A stretch of DNA of 64,000 nt. Origin: Microbacterium wangchenii. GTDB lineage: Bacteria; Actinomycetota; Actinomycetes; Actinomycetales; Microbacteriaceae. The notes under the pieces are model-generated. The model had not been told where the DNA came from. It saw only the letters and a list, made by a program, of their open reading frames with translations, and did not search any database. The position numbers and the translations under genes are program-made. The stretch spans positions 310,001 to 374,000 of the forward strand of contig NZ_CP038266.1 of assembly GCF_004564355.1 (NCBI RefSeq), read 5' to 3'. Positions 48,045 to 57,319 of this stretch are shown here, in pieces; position 1 is the stretch's first letter; the number at the start of each line of letters is the position of its first letter.

Positions 48045-48170
48045 CCGCCCATTCTCGCACCCGACGAACCGATAGTGGCAGTCACTGCCATATACTGATC
48101 GGGGCGTTCGTGCAGCTCATCCGGCGCCCCTCCCGCAACAGTGTGCAGCCCTGCAGATAGAAAGCCCTTC

Positions 48171-49652
48171 GTGACGCTCGAGAAAAACCCCGACACCGCT
48201 TCGATATCCGTGCCCGCCGCAGCGGCTGCGCCCCGGACCGGCCCCGTGATCGCCCTCCTCGTGGCCTCGGCCTTCGTCGTCATCCTCAACGAGACGATCA
48301 TGGGCGTCGCCCTGCCCCGGCTCATGGCCGACCTCGACATCACCGCCGCCACCGCGCAATGGCTGACCACCGGATTCCTTCTCACCATGGCCATCGTGAT
48401 CCCGTGCACGGGCTATCTGCTGGCGCGGTTCCCGCTACGAGGCCTGTTCTTCACCGCGATGTCGCTGTTCGCTGCCGGAACGCTCATCGCCGCGCTCTCG
48501 ACAGGCTTCGGGATGCTGCTCGCCGGCCGCGTGGTGCAGGCGTCCGGCACCGCCATCATGATGCCGCTGCTGTTCACCACCGTGCTCAACGTCGTGGCGC
48601 CCACCCACCGCGGGCGCATGATGGGCGTCATCTCCATCGTCATCGCTGTCGCGCCGGCGGTCGGTCCGACGGTGGCCGGTGTCATCCTCTCCGCCCTGGA
48701 CTGGCGCTGGATGTTCTGGCTCGTGCTTCCCATCGCCCTGCTCGCGATCGCGCTCGGCGCCGTGTGGGTGCGCAACGTCACCGAGACCTCGCGGCCTTCA
48801 TTCGATCCGCTCTCGGCCGTGCTCGCGGCCCTCGGCTTCGGCGGGCTCATCTACGGCCTCAGCCTCATCGGCGAGTCGGCGTCGGGTCACGCACCCGTGC
48901 CGGTCTGGATCCCGCTCGTCGTCGGTGTCGTCTCGCTCGTCGTGTTCGTGCTGCGCCAGCTGTCGTTGCAGAAGACGGATGCCGCCTTCCTCGACCTCCG
49001 CACCTTCACCTCGCGCTCCTTCACCCTCGCCGTCGTGCTTGTCGTCGTCGTGATGGCGGCGCTGTTCGGCTCGCTCATCCTCCTGCCGCTGTTCCTGCAG
49101 CAGGCGCTGGCTCTCGACACCCTGACGGTCGGCCTCATGATGCTGCCCGGCGGCATCCTCATGGGCGTCATCGCCCCGATCGTGGGGGCGCTGTTCGATC
49201 GCTTCGGGCCGCGTCCGCTGGTCTTTCCCGGGATGGTCGTCGCCGCAGCGGCGCTGTGGGGCATGACGACGTTCGACATGAACACCGAGATCTGGTGGAT
49301 CGTGCTCATGCACATGACCCTCAACCTGGGGCTCGGTTTCGTCTTCACGCCACTGCTGACCTCCGCACTCGGGTCGCTGCCCCGCTTCCTGTACTCGCAC
49401 GGCAGCGCGATCACGAGCACCCTCCAGCAGGTGGCCGGCGCGGCCGGTACCGCCCTGTTCGTCACGCTCATGTCCGTGGGGACCGCGAGCGCCCTCGCTG
49501 CCGGCGACGCCCCCGGCGAAGCGATGACCGCGGGTGTGCACACTGCGTTCGTGGTGGGAGCGGTGATCGCGAGCGTCGCGGTCGTGCTCACCCTCTTCGT
49601 GCGCAAGCCCGCCGACGTCGAGGAGCCGCTCGCTCACCCTGCCGCGCACTAG
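48171..49652 (+). CDS. MFS multidrug exporter, 14-helix DHA2 type
   Basis: A 493-residue drug:proton antiporter. The early motif LNETIMGVALPRLMADL (DHA2 motif D1), the WLTTGFLL segment, RGLFFTAMSLF, then antiporter motif C in GVISIVIAVAPAVGPTVAGVI are all present. Fourteen hydrophobic helices can be counted. I prefer the GTG at 48171 with AGAAAG upstream; a GTG at 48141 would add ten residues. It is divergent from the TetR gene. Confidence 0.9.
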   Translation: MTLEKNPDTASISVPAAAAAPRTGPVIALLVASAFVVILNETIMGVALPRLMADLDITAATAQWLTTGFLLTMAIVIPCTGYLLARFPLRGLFFTAMSLFAAGTLIAALSTGFGMLLAGRVVQASGTAIMMPLLFTTVLNVVAPTHRGRMMGVISIVIAVAPAVGPTVAGVILSALDWRWMFWLVLPIALLAIALGAVWVRNVTETSRPSFDPLSAVLAALGFGGLIYGLSLIGESASGHAPVPVWIPLVVGVVSLVVFVLRQLSLQKTDAAFLDLRTFTSRSFTLAVVLVVVVMAALFGSLILLPLFLQQALALDTLTVGLMMLPGGILMGVIAPIVGALFDRFGPRPLVFPGMVVAAAALWGMTTFDMNTEIWWIVLMHMTLNLGLGFVFTPLLTSALGSLPRFLYSHGSAITSTLQQVAGAAGTALFVTLMSVGTASALAAGDAPGEAMTAGVHTAFVVGAVIASVAVVLTLFVRKPADVEEPLAHPAAH

Positions 49653-49725
49653 GCCGAGCCGCCGCCGGCTGTGGCGCCGGACCTGTTCCGGCCACTTGCG
49701 TGAATCGGCCGCTGAACGCGCCCGC

Positions 49726-50322
49726 TCAGGGTGTGTTGCTCAACCCTGTGATGTCGCCGGGTTCCAGGCCGCTGCGATAGGCGAGGAGTCCCTCGACACC
49801 ACGTAGGAAGGTCGCGCAGATGGGCTCCGGGTCGGTGAGGGAGCCGGCGGCCATCGCGCCATCTCGGAGCATCACGAAATGTCGGGCTGCGGGTTCGGCG
49901 TCGATCTTTCCAGTCTGAGCGAAGAGCTCGGTCATCGTCGTGAGAAACCACTCCCGGTGCTCGAGCACGGCATGGTGAACCGGGTGGTTGGGGTCGGGGT
50001 ACTCCGCGGCGGCGTTGAGGAATGCGCATCCGCGGAAGCCGGCGCCCCGGATGTCGTCGGCGATGGCCTGCGCGATCGTTCGGATGATGTCGTCCGTGTC
50101 GCCGCCGGAGTTTCGGGCGGCGTCGGTCCGCGCGCGGATCCCCTCGTCGATCTGCGTGAGGTAGGCGACGAGCAGGTCGTCCTTGCTCGGGAAGTGCCGA
50201 TAGAGCGTGGCGCGGGTGACCTGTGCTTCGGCGATGACGCGATCGATTCCGACGGCGCGCAGCCCGTCGGCGTAGAAGAGCCGGCTGGCCGTGTCGAGCA
50301 GTCGAGTTCGTGCGTCGGACAT
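49726..50322 (-). CDS. TetR-family repressor
   Basis: A 198-residue regulator: TRLLDTASRLFYADGLRAVGIDRVIAEAQVTRATLYRHFPSKDDLLVAYL, then a C-terminal domain. It is divergent from the four-gene operon at 50454-53763. An 18-bp inverted repeat lies 47 bases upstream of its start and is the likely operator. Confidence 0.88.
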   Translation of the reverse strand: MSDARTRLLDTASRLFYADGLRAVGIDRVIAEAQVTRATLYRHFPSKDDLLVAYLTQIDEGIRARTDAARNSGGDTDDIIRTIAQAIADDIRGAGFRGCAFLNAAAEYPDPNHPVHHAVLEHREWFLTTMTELFAQTGKIDAEPAARHFVMLRDGAMAAGSLTDPEPICATFLRGVEGLLAYRSGLEPGDITGLSNTP

Positions 50323-50368
50323 GTGTGCCTCGTTCCGAAATGTTGCTGTGCCTCCCACGTTATCAGAG

Positions 50369-50386
50369 AGACAGAACGATCTGTCT
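50369..50386. promoter_or_regulatory. inverted repeat before the redox operon
   Basis: AGACAG and CTGTCT around a 6-base spacer, followed directly by TTGACA that could be the -35 box of the plus-strand operon. It is a TetR-type operator candidate. Confidence 0.6.
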
Positions 50387-50453
50387 TGACAGATGGGTCG
50401 AGTCGGTTCATGCTCGGTGTACCGACCGTTCTATCTACAAGAAATGGGAGCAC

Positions 50454-51038
50454 ATGTCCGCCTCAGTCCATACCGGGGATCCGGGGGTCGCCGTACGCGC
50501 CGCCAGCAGTACGAGGGCGCTGCGAAACCTCTACTTCGCGAGATTCGGATTCGCTGTCACCTGGGCGATCCTGCTCATCGCGACCGCGACGTCGATCAAC
50601 GCAGGCTCTATCGCTCTGCTCGTCATCTATCCGTTGTTCGATGTCGCGGCAGCGATCATCGACTTCCGCTCTTCCGGGTCCAGTCGGCCGAAGGCCCCGC
50701 TTTACATCAACATCGCGCTGAGCCTCGCGGCTGCGATCGGCCTCGCCGCTGTCGTCGGCTCCGGTATCCCGGACATCCTGCGGGTGTGGGGGATCTGGGC
50801 GATCACCGCGGGAATCGTCCAGTTGATCGTCGCGATTCTGCGCTGGCGCATCGGAGGCCAGCTGGCACAGGTCCTCAGTGGCGGACTCTCCGTCTTCGCG
50901 GGTGCGGGCTTCCTTCTGGTGGGCGCGGGGCCGAATGCCGCGCTGACCATTGCCGGCGGCTATGCGGCCCTCGGTGGCGTCTTCTTCCTGATTTCGGCGA
51001 TCCAGTTGCACCGCGTCATCCGAAAGGCGGGGAAGTGA
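50454..51038 (+). CDS. HdeD/DUF308-like membrane protein
   Basis: A 194-residue polytopic membrane protein with six hydrophobic helices arranged as the internal repeats of the DUF308 family (for example LLVIYPLFDVAAAIIDF and LSGGLSVFAGAGFLLVG). It opens a four-gene operon. GGGAGCAC precedes the ATG. The family has been linked to acid or stress resistance in other bacteria, but the role here is not evident. Confidence 0.8.
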   Translation: MSASVHTGDPGVAVRAASSTRALRNLYFARFGFAVTWAILLIATATSINAGSIALLVIYPLFDVAAAIIDFRSSGSSRPKAPLYINIALSLAAAIGLAAVVGSGIPDILRVWGIWAITAGIVQLIVAILRWRIGGQLAQVLSGGLSVFAGAGFLLVGAGPNAALTIAGGYAALGGVFFLISAIQLHRVIRKAGK

Positions 51039-51040
51039 TC

Positions 51041-52612
51041 ATGACTGAAGTCACCCGCCCGTCCCTCATCGCATCCGACGTAGACGGCGATTCCGTCGTC
51101 GACGTGATCGTCATCGGCGCGGGACCTGTCGGCGAGAACGTCGCCGACCGAGTCGTGCAAGGCGGCCTGACCGCGACCATCGTCGAACGTGAACTCGTCG
51201 GTGGTGAGTGCTCGTACTGGGCCTGCATGCCCACCAAGGCACTTCTCCGTGATGCTGCCGCGCTCCGAGCTGCCCGTGCCCTTCCCGCCGCGGGGCGAGC
51301 TGCGAGCGGCATCCTCGACCCGGCCGCGGTGTTCGCCCGTCGGGACCGGTTCGCCGAGCACTGGCACGACTCAGGTCAGGTCGATTGGCTGCGCAGTGCC
51401 GGCATCACGCTGGTCCGCGGACAGGGACGGATCAGTGGCCCTCACACGGTGACCGTCACCGACACCGCCGACGGCACGACGACGCACCTGCGGGCACGCC
51501 ATGCCGTCGTCGTCGCCACCGGCAGCAGCGCACACATGCCGCCGATCGCGGGACTGGCGGACGTCACGCCGTGGACGAACCGCGAAGCCGCGGCCACACA
51601 GAAGGTCCCGGACCGCCTGGCGATCATCGGGGGCGGAGTGGTCGGCGCCGAGATGGCGACGGCATTTCACGCACTCGGCTCCCACGTGTCACTGATCTCT
51701 CATACGCGCCTGCTTCCGCGAGCCGAGCTGTTCGCGAGCGAGCACGTGACGGAGGCGCTCCGCTCCGCCGGTGTCGCACTCCACCTGGAGGCCGACGCCG
51801 TCGAGGCTCGACGGAAGGATTCCGGCATCCTCGAGATCGCCCTGTCGGACGGCAGCACCGTCGCGGCGGACGAGGTTCTCGTCGCGACCGGACGGGTGGC
51901 GAATACGACGGACATCGGTCTGGACCGGATCGGCCTGGAAGCGGGCAGGTGGCTGACGGTCGACCACACCCTCGCCGTTCTCGACCAGAACGGTCAGCCG
52001 ATCGGCGACGAGACCGGTGCCGACCCTGGTGCAGCCTGGCTCTTCGCCGCCGGCGACGTCAACCGTCGCGCACCGCTGACGCACCACGGCAAGTACCAGG
52101 CCCGCGCGCTGGGCGATGCCATCGTCGCGCGAGCGAACGGCGCGGAACCCGGCCTGGATCCGTGGGGACGCCACGCCGTGACCGCCGACGAACGGGCGCT
52201 CACGCAAGTGATCTTCACCGAGCCCGAGGTCGCCACCGTCGGGCTCACGGCACAGGAAGCCGCGGCAGCCGGACGAGACACACGGGTCGTCGACTACGAC
52301 CTGGGGAAAGTCGCCGGTGCCGCGCTGCACGCCGATCACTATCGCGGCCAGGCCCGCATCGTCATCGACGCCACCCGCAACACCGTGATCGGTTTCACCG
52401 CCGTCGGTCCGGACGTCGCCGAACTCCTCCACGCCGCGACGATCGCCATCGCCGGGGAGGTCCCGCTCGACCGCCTGTGGCACGCGGTGCCCGCCTACCC
52501 GACTATCAGCGAGATCTGGCTCCGCCTGCTCGAGACAGACGGCCGAGATCACGTCACAGCATCCGTCGCTCTCGTCACGGCCGACTCCGCGACCGACGCG
52601 GCCGCCGCCTGA
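51041..52612 (+). CDS. pyridine nucleotide-disulfide oxidoreductase
   Basis: A 523-residue flavoprotein of the lipoamide dehydrogenase/mercuric reductase class. FAD site VIGAGPVGENVADRVVQGG, redox pair Cys-x4-Cys in GGECSYWACMPTK, NAD(P) site IIGGGVVGAEMATAF, second FAD motif AAGDVNRRAPL, and dimer domain with FTEPEVATVG and His in HAVPAYPTISE. The active-site sequence differs from the usual CLNVGCIP form. It overlaps nothing, being two bases after the membrane-protein stop. Its substrate is unknown. Confidence 0.9.
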   Translation: MTEVTRPSLIASDVDGDSVVDVIVIGAGPVGENVADRVVQGGLTATIVERELVGGECSYWACMPTKALLRDAAALRAARALPAAGRAASGILDPAAVFARRDRFAEHWHDSGQVDWLRSAGITLVRGQGRISGPHTVTVTDTADGTTTHLRARHAVVVATGSSAHMPPIAGLADVTPWTNREAAATQKVPDRLAIIGGGVVGAEMATAFHALGSHVSLISHTRLLPRAELFASEHVTEALRSAGVALHLEADAVEARRKDSGILEIALSDGSTVAADEVLVATGRVANTTDIGLDRIGLEAGRWLTVDHTLAVLDQNGQPIGDETGADPGAAWLFAAGDVNRRAPLTHHGKYQARALGDAIVARANGAEPGLDPWGRHAVTADERALTQVIFTEPEVATVGLTAQEAAAAGRDTRVVDYDLGKVAGAALHADHYRGQARIVIDATRNTVIGFTAVGPDVAELLHAATIAIAGEVPLDRLWHAVPAYPTISEIWLRLLETDGRDHVTASVALVTADSATDAAAA

Positions 52613-52651
52613 ACCCCCATCCACATCACCACTCGACGCAAGGAGCTCCGC

Positions 52652-52960
52652 ATGCCCACGAAAATCACCCTTATCTTCGACAACCCGGTTGACCCGGACG
52701 CGTTCGAGTCCGGTTACGCCGAATTGGTCGACCGAGCCCGGAGATTCCCCGGTCTCCTGAAGATGGAGACCTCGAAGGTCTGGCCCAAGGAAGACGGCAC
52801 CGCCACTCCGGCCTATCGCATGATCGACCTCTACTTCCCCGACTACGCGGCAGCCAACGCGCCCTTGGGAACGCCCGAAGCGGGGGCCTTCTTCCGGCGC
52901 GCCGGCGAACTCGCGACCGGAGGAATGACAGGACTCTTCTCCGACGTCGAGGAGTCCTGA
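52652..52960 (+). CDS. EthD-family dimeric alpha/beta-barrel protein
   Basis: A 102-residue ferredoxin-fold protein matching the EthD family: KITLIFDNPVDPDAFESGYAELVDRARRFPGLLKMETSKV, then YRMIDLYFPDYAAANAPLGTPEAGAFFRRA. Some relatives assist monooxygenases or act as small oxygenases. AAGGAG precedes the ATG. It is third in the operon. Confidence 0.85.
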   Translation: MPTKITLIFDNPVDPDAFESGYAELVDRARRFPGLLKMETSKVWPKEDGTATPAYRMIDLYFPDYAAANAPLGTPEAGAFFRRAGELATGGMTGLFSDVEES

Positions 52961-53019
52961 ACCCCCTCCGGTGTACGCAACGAACCATCCATCACGACAA
53001 CACACGAAAGGAAACTCAC

Positions 53020-53763
53020 ATGAACACTGACATCTCGACCGCCGGCGAGCAGCCGGCCGCGAAGCCCACCGTCGTCCTCGTGCACGGCGCCTGGGCGGAC
53101 TCGAGCGGCTGGGGCGGTGTGATCAGCAAGCTCCAGGAGGACGGCTACCCGGTGCTCGCCGTCGCCAACCCGTTGCGCGGCCTGGCGTCCGACTCGGCGT
53201 ACGTCCGCAGCATCCTCGACTCCATCGACGGCGACGTGGTCCTCGTCGGCCATTCCTATGGCGGCGCGGTCATCACGAACGCCGCCACCGGCGCCGGCAA
53301 CGTCCGCGCACTGGTGTTCGCAGCGGCCTTCACGCCCGACGAGGGCGAGACCATCGCCCAGTTCAACGACCCGGTGACGTACCCGGGTGCCGAGCTGACG
53401 CCCGACTCCCTCATCGTGCGGCCCTACCCCGGCGGTGCCGACGCCACCATCGTCCCGGCCCGGTTCCGGCAGATCTTCGCGGCAGACGTGCCTGCTCGGC
53501 AGACCGACATCATGGCCGCGACCCAGCGCCCGACCAACGTGGCGGTGCTGGAGGAGCGGACCGGGGAGCCGGCGTGGAAGACGATCCCCAGCTGGTACCA
53601 GATCTCCAACCAGGACAACGCGCTCTCGCCGGTCGCGCAGCGCTTCTTCGCTGAGCGGATGGGTGCGCACACCACCTCGATCGACGCGTCGCATGCCGGT
53701 TACGTCTCCCACGCGGCGGAGACGGCGGAGCTGATCGAGGCGGCCGCCCAAGCGCCCAGCTGA
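53020..53763 (+). CDS. alpha/beta hydrolase
   Basis: A 247-residue esterase-like protein: VVLVHGAWADSSGW (oxyanion HG), nucleophile Ser in LVGHSYGGAVI, and the base probably the His in SIDASHAGYVSH. GAAAGGA precedes the ATG. It is the last gene of the TetR-controlled operon and is followed by a strong hairpin. Confidence 0.88.
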   Translation: MNTDISTAGEQPAAKPTVVLVHGAWADSSGWGGVISKLQEDGYPVLAVANPLRGLASDSAYVRSILDSIDGDVVLVGHSYGGAVITNAATGAGNVRALVFAAAFTPDEGETIAQFNDPVTYPGAELTPDSLIVRPYPGGADATIVPARFRQIFAADVPARQTDIMAATQRPTNVAVLEERTGEPAWKTIPSWYQISNQDNALSPVAQRFFAERMGAHTTSIDASHAGYVSHAAETAELIEAAAQAPS

Positions 53764-53774
53764 TCACCCCTCCT

Positions 53775-53820
53775 CACGCACGGGGCGTGCGGGCCACCCT
53801 GGCCGCACGCCCCGTGCGTG
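53775..53820 (+). terminator. operon terminator hairpin
   Basis: A perfect 18-bp stem (53775-53792 with 53803-53820) and a 10-base loop, 11 bases after the hydrolase stop. There is no T-run, as is common in GC-rich actinobacteria. Confidence 0.7.
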
Positions 53821-54029
53821 TCGGACGACGAGCATCCCGACGCATGTTCGTTCGGAGTCGAACGCGCGGGCGACTGGCGACGTCCGCTCCGCGGGACCGC
53901 GCCATCAGGCGGGATGTGTGCGGCCTGGGGCTGCCGGGGCACGCCGATCGCCACCCTCGAGGCGTAACCGTCATCGGCACCCTGTACGCCACACGCGTGG
54001 TGTTGATCTCCTACCGGGTCGACGCGGAA

Positions 54030-54485
54030 TCACGTAATCTCTCCGGCCGCGGACGACTGCACGTATGCCATCCCCTCCTGGAAGCGCGGATCCTCCGCCC
54101 GCCGCTCCATGTCGGCGAAGTCGATGTCCAACTTCTGGAACGCCCACCAGAGGTGGCCCTGCGGGTCGCGGAACCGGGAGACGACATCGCCCCATGCGAG
54201 CTCGGTCGGGCGAGTGACCACCCGAGCCTCACCGGATTCCGCGCGGGTGATCACCGCATCCAGGTCGTCCACATAGACGCGCAGGTACGCCGGTCTTGTC
54301 TCCTGGGCATCGAACAGCATGACGACCGAGTCGCCGATCGCGAGTTCGGCATGCGCCACGCGTCCGCTGGCGTCCAGCAATGGCTCGGCTCTCGCAACGG
54401 CGCCGAAGACGTCGCTGAGGAACGCGATCTCTGCGAGCGTGTCGGCGGAGATGATCCACGGGTCGACCGTCGTGTACTCAGCCAT
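54030..54485 (-). CDS. VOC-family protein
   Basis: A 151-residue single VOC-fold protein: TLAEIAFLSDVFGAVARAEPLLDASGRVAHAELAIGDSVVMLFDA, then YLRVYVDDLDAVITRAES and SRFRDPQGHLWWAFQKLD. The pattern fits PhnB/glyoxalase-like proteins with metal ligand His46 retained. It is a stand-alone gene with unknown substrate. Confidence 0.85.
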   Translation of the reverse strand: MAEYTTVDPWIISADTLAEIAFLSDVFGAVARAEPLLDASGRVAHAELAIGDSVVMLFDAQETRPAYLRVYVDDLDAVITRAESGEARVVTRPTELAWGDVVSRFRDPQGHLWWAFQKLDIDFADMERRAEDPRFQEGMAYVQSSAAGEIT

Positions 54486-54568
54486 GCGACGACGCTACGT
54501 CGGAGCACCGGCGGCGATCAACACGCTCAGCTCGTAGGTGTCGGGGGCTGCCGTGCGAAGCGCCGAGG

Positions 54569-54859
54569 TCAGGGCACTCGCTGTTCGTGCTCCTGCAGTG
54601 CGGCCGTGACGCGGTCCAGGAACTCGCTGACGGCATCCATGTCGTAAGAGCCGCCGTGACGCGTGGAGGTGGGGAACTGCCGGGTCACGACGTCCTCACT
54701 GCGCAAGCGGGGCGTCCCGCCGCTCTCGTAGGCGTGGAGGGCGACTTCGCACTCCTGCAGGAAATCGTCGACGTCCTCTGCGGAGAACCCCTCCACGCGG
54801 AACAAGCCCTTTCGCTTCCCCGGGGGGAATCGGACGTCGCGGAGCTCAGCGCTGTGCAT
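54569..54859 (-). CDS. small DivIVA-domain protein
   Basis: A 96-residue protein containing two short copies of the DivIVA-like motif: LRDVRFPPGKRKGLFRVEGFSAEDVDDFLQECEVAL and FPTSTRHGGSYDMDAVSEFLDRVTAAL. These fragments of the membrane-curvature-binding DivIVA N-domain are common in actinobacteria as short proteins. It lacks the long coiled coil of true Wag31/DivIVA. Confidence 0.8.
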   Translation of the reverse strand: MHSAELRDVRFPPGKRKGLFRVEGFSAEDVDDFLQECEVALHAYESGGTPRLRSEDVVTRQFPTSTRHGGSYDMDAVSEFLDRVTAALQEHEQRVP

Positions 54860-54923
54860 GCCCCGACACTAGCGCCGCGGGCACCTCGTTGCGGAGAGCG
54901 CGGTCGCCCACCAGCGTCGTCGC

Positions 54924-55133
54924 TCATCCAACCGGTTCGACCTGGTAGTCGACGGAGCCGAACGGGAACCGCCAGATGTAGGTACCTGAGTCGTTGATCC
55001 CGAAGAGCGGGATGGCGCAGAACCACACGTTCGCGACGACGATCGCCGTCACCGCGAGGGCGGGAATCGCGAGTCCTGCGGGGTTCAGAATCCGCAGAGC
55101 GGAGGGTTCGTGCAGGAGGTGGCTCGTCCGCAA
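54924..55133 (-). CDS. small membrane protein
   Basis: A frame of 69 residues with one strong hydrophobic segment (AGLAIPALAVTAIVVANVWFCAIPLFG) and a terminal SGTYIWRFPFGSVDYQVEPV. The start is uncertain: the only candidate I see is a TTG at 55133 without a ribosome-binding site. It lies 36 bases after the larger membrane protein gene on the same strand. Confidence 0.5.
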   Translation of the reverse strand: MRTSHLLHEPSALRILNPAGLAIPALAVTAIVVANVWFCAIPLFGINDSGTYIWRFPFGSVDYQVEPVG

Positions 55134-55169
55134 TGGCTGACGCTTCGGAGCGGCTCACGCTGCTGTAGT

Positions 55170-56114
55170 TCAGAGCGCCCCGGTCGGGCCGGCGTGGCGG
55201 CGGCGGATCGCCCAGCGCGCCGCGAGCCCGATCGCGGCGATGAGGATCGTGGCCACGATGGGGCGCAGCGCGAGTTCCGGGATCAGGAGGGCGCTTGCGA
55301 AGACCTGAAGCGCGTACTCGATCATCGCGGCCGGGTTGGAGGCGAGTACGCGACTGCCGGCGGCGCTGCTGATCCCCGTGATGGCGGCCGGCGCGACCCA
55401 GACGACGATGAGGCTCGTGAGAGCGGCGACGACGCGCCCAGGCGAGGACACACCCGTCCACGCGACGGCTGCTCCGGTGAGCACCGGGGTCACCCAGGCG
55501 ATCAGCCCCACCACGGGAAGCAGCCAGTCCGGCCCGAAGAGCGTGAACGGCTGGAGGAAGCCGCCGATCCACGAGGACGCGGCGACCGCCGCGATCGTGA
55601 GGCCGAGGAGCGCGCCCGCCCGAGGTGCCACGGCGATGAGGGTCTGGGAGAGCATCCCCACCAGAACGGACAGCACACTGACCCCGACCAGGGCGGTCAG
55701 ATACAGCGCGGCCTGACCCGTGTCGGCCAGTCCGCTGCGAACGGCAACGGCCGTCTGCACGACCGCGATCAGCTGCAGCGCCGGAACGACGCCGAGCAGC
55801 AGTATCCGTCCCCTCCGGCTGAGCCGATCCCGCAGTGCCCGCGCCACGACCCCCGCCGCGGCGGCACCGACGACCAGAACAGCGAAGATGAGCATGAGCG
55901 AGTACTGACTGAACGGCAGCAGCACGAGCGGCATGTCCTCGGCCGCGGTGGGCAGGAGCCAGAGGTTCTGCAGCGGCAGCCGGAGGCCCGTGGCGAGCCA
56001 CGGCAGCAGACCCACGACGACGGCGGCGACGGCCAGGAGCACAGCGACTTCGTCGCGAACACCACGCGACGGCGCGTGTCGAGCGCTCGCGGTATCGACG
56101 CCGGTCTCCGTCAT
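55170..56114 (-). CDS. polytopic membrane protein
   Basis: A 314-residue protein with eight or nine hydrophobic helices (for example VAVLLAVAAVVVGLLPWLA, PLVLLPFSQYSLMLIFAVLVVGAAAAGVVA, ILLLGVVPALQLIAVVQTAVAV). No transport or enzyme motif is recognised. It may form a unit with the small membrane protein downstream. Confidence 0.75.
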   Translation of the reverse strand: MTETGVDTASARHAPSRGVRDEVAVLLAVAAVVVGLLPWLATGLRLPLQNLWLLPTAAEDMPLVLLPFSQYSLMLIFAVLVVGAAAAGVVARALRDRLSRRGRILLLGVVPALQLIAVVQTAVAVRSGLADTGQAALYLTALVGVSVLSVLVGMLSQTLIAVAPRAGALLGLTIAAVAASSWIGGFLQPFTLFGPDWLLPVVGLIAWVTPVLTGAAVAWTGVSSPGRVVAALTSLIVVWVAPAAITGISSAAGSRVLASNPAAMIEYALQVFASALLIPELALRPIVATILIAAIGLAARWAIRRRHAGPTGAL

Positions 56115-56195
56115 GGTCTGTCCTCGTTGGTCTGGCCTGTTGGGTACTCGACGATCTCGACGATGACCCGGGGGGACATTCGTTCGGCCATCGCC

Positions 56196-56660
56196 CTAGC
56201 CCTGACCGACTCCGCCGAGCGATGTGCCGGGAGGAAGCGAGGGGCAGGTGGCCGACTCGTGCATCGCGGCTATCTGGGCCCGCACGGCAACGCCCTCGCG
56301 CGTCTGGGCGACCGAATAGACGATCCCTTCCTGGGCTTCATGAGCCGGCACCTGTCCCACGTTGACGCCATCCGGCCATACGTAGTAGCTGTTGAAGTCG
56401 GCAGGGGGCCGCGACGAGCTGACGGCTCCGGGCGGCAGAAGAGCCGCGTCCAGCCAGGCCTGAGCTCTCTCCGGCGCAGCCGCGGCCTCCGCCGCCTCCG
56501 CAGCATCCGGCTCCGCCGCCTCCGCAGCATCCGGGTCCGCGGACTCCGCAGCGCCGGTGGGGTCAGGAAGGTGCGGTCCACCGTCATCGAACTCGGATGT
56601 GCACCCGGTGAGCGCACTCAGCAGGATCAGGCCGAAGGCAAGTCCCGGCCACCGTCGCAT
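56196..56660 (-). CDS. lipoprotein
   Basis: A 154-residue secreted lipoprotein: signal peptide with lipobox LTGC (Cys20), then an Ala/Glu/Asp/Pro repeat region (PDAAEAAEPDAAEAAEA, about 43-61), then a small C-terminal domain with one more Cys. No family is recognised. Confidence 0.75.
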   Translation of the reverse strand: MRRWPGLAFGLILLSALTGCTSEFDDGGPHLPDPTGAAESADPDAAEAAEPDAAEAAEAAAAPERAQAWLDAALLPPGAVSSSRPPADFNSYYVWPDGVNVGQVPAHEAQEGIVYSVAQTREGVAVRAQIAAMHESATCPSLPPGTSLGGVGQG

Positions 56661-56809
56661 GCCTTCAACCTATGGCCAGCAGCTCGGGCGCCTCAAGCGC
56701 GAGCGACCGGAACCTAGGCCGTTGTCCACCCGCGCAGTCGTCAGATGGTGACGCGGATGTCGCCTGGGGGACGACGCCCGGACCCTGCCCCGCTCCATAC
56801 CGTGACGAC

Positions 56810-57268
56810 ATGTCACATGCTGCAAGCCTTCGCTCCGAACCGCAGCCGCGCCCCCGCCGCTCGGGCCTGCCCATCGTGGCGATCATCGCGCTCGCCGCGC
56901 TCCGCGTACCGGGACCCGTCCTGGAAGACCTCGGCATCCTCGAGGCCGGTCAGTGGACTTCGTTGCTGTTGTCCTGGGCGCCGGTCGCGCTGTGGATCGC
57001 CGTCGTGGTCATTCGACCCGTTGCCAGACCGTTCCTGACGGTTCTGGCGATCGGAGCGACCTCAGGCGTGTTGCTCGTCATCGCCTATCAACTCCTCTGG
57101 AACCAGCTCTTCGAGGATGACCCCGCATCGGTCGGGGGCGGCGGCATGCCGATCCGCCTCGTGGCCATTCTCGGCGGCTTGATCACCGGCGTCGTCGCCG
57201 GTGCCGTCGGGGGACTCATCGCCTGGGCCGTTCGTGCGGTGGTGAACCGTCGCGCCGGCGTCACCTAG
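56810..57268 (+). CDS. membrane protein of about four helices
   Basis: A 152-residue protein with hydrophobic stretches near residues 22-35, 48-70, 72-95 and 118-145 (ILGGLITGVVAGAVGGLIAWAVRAV). No ribosome-binding site precedes the ATG, so it may be leaderless. It lies 51 bases before the multicopper oxidase and could be co-transcribed with it. The function is unknown. Confidence 0.7.
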   Translation: MSHAASLRSEPQPRPRRSGLPIVAIIALAALRVPGPVLEDLGILEAGQWTSLLLSWAPVALWIAVVVIRPVARPFLTVLAIGATSGVLLVIAYQLLWNQLFEDDPASVGGGGMPIRLVAILGGLITGVVAGAVGGLIAWAVRAVVNRRAGVT

Positions 57269-57319
57269 GGCGGGCCTCCCGCCCGCCGCCGCACTTCATC
57301 GACTCTCCGGGGAGCAGCA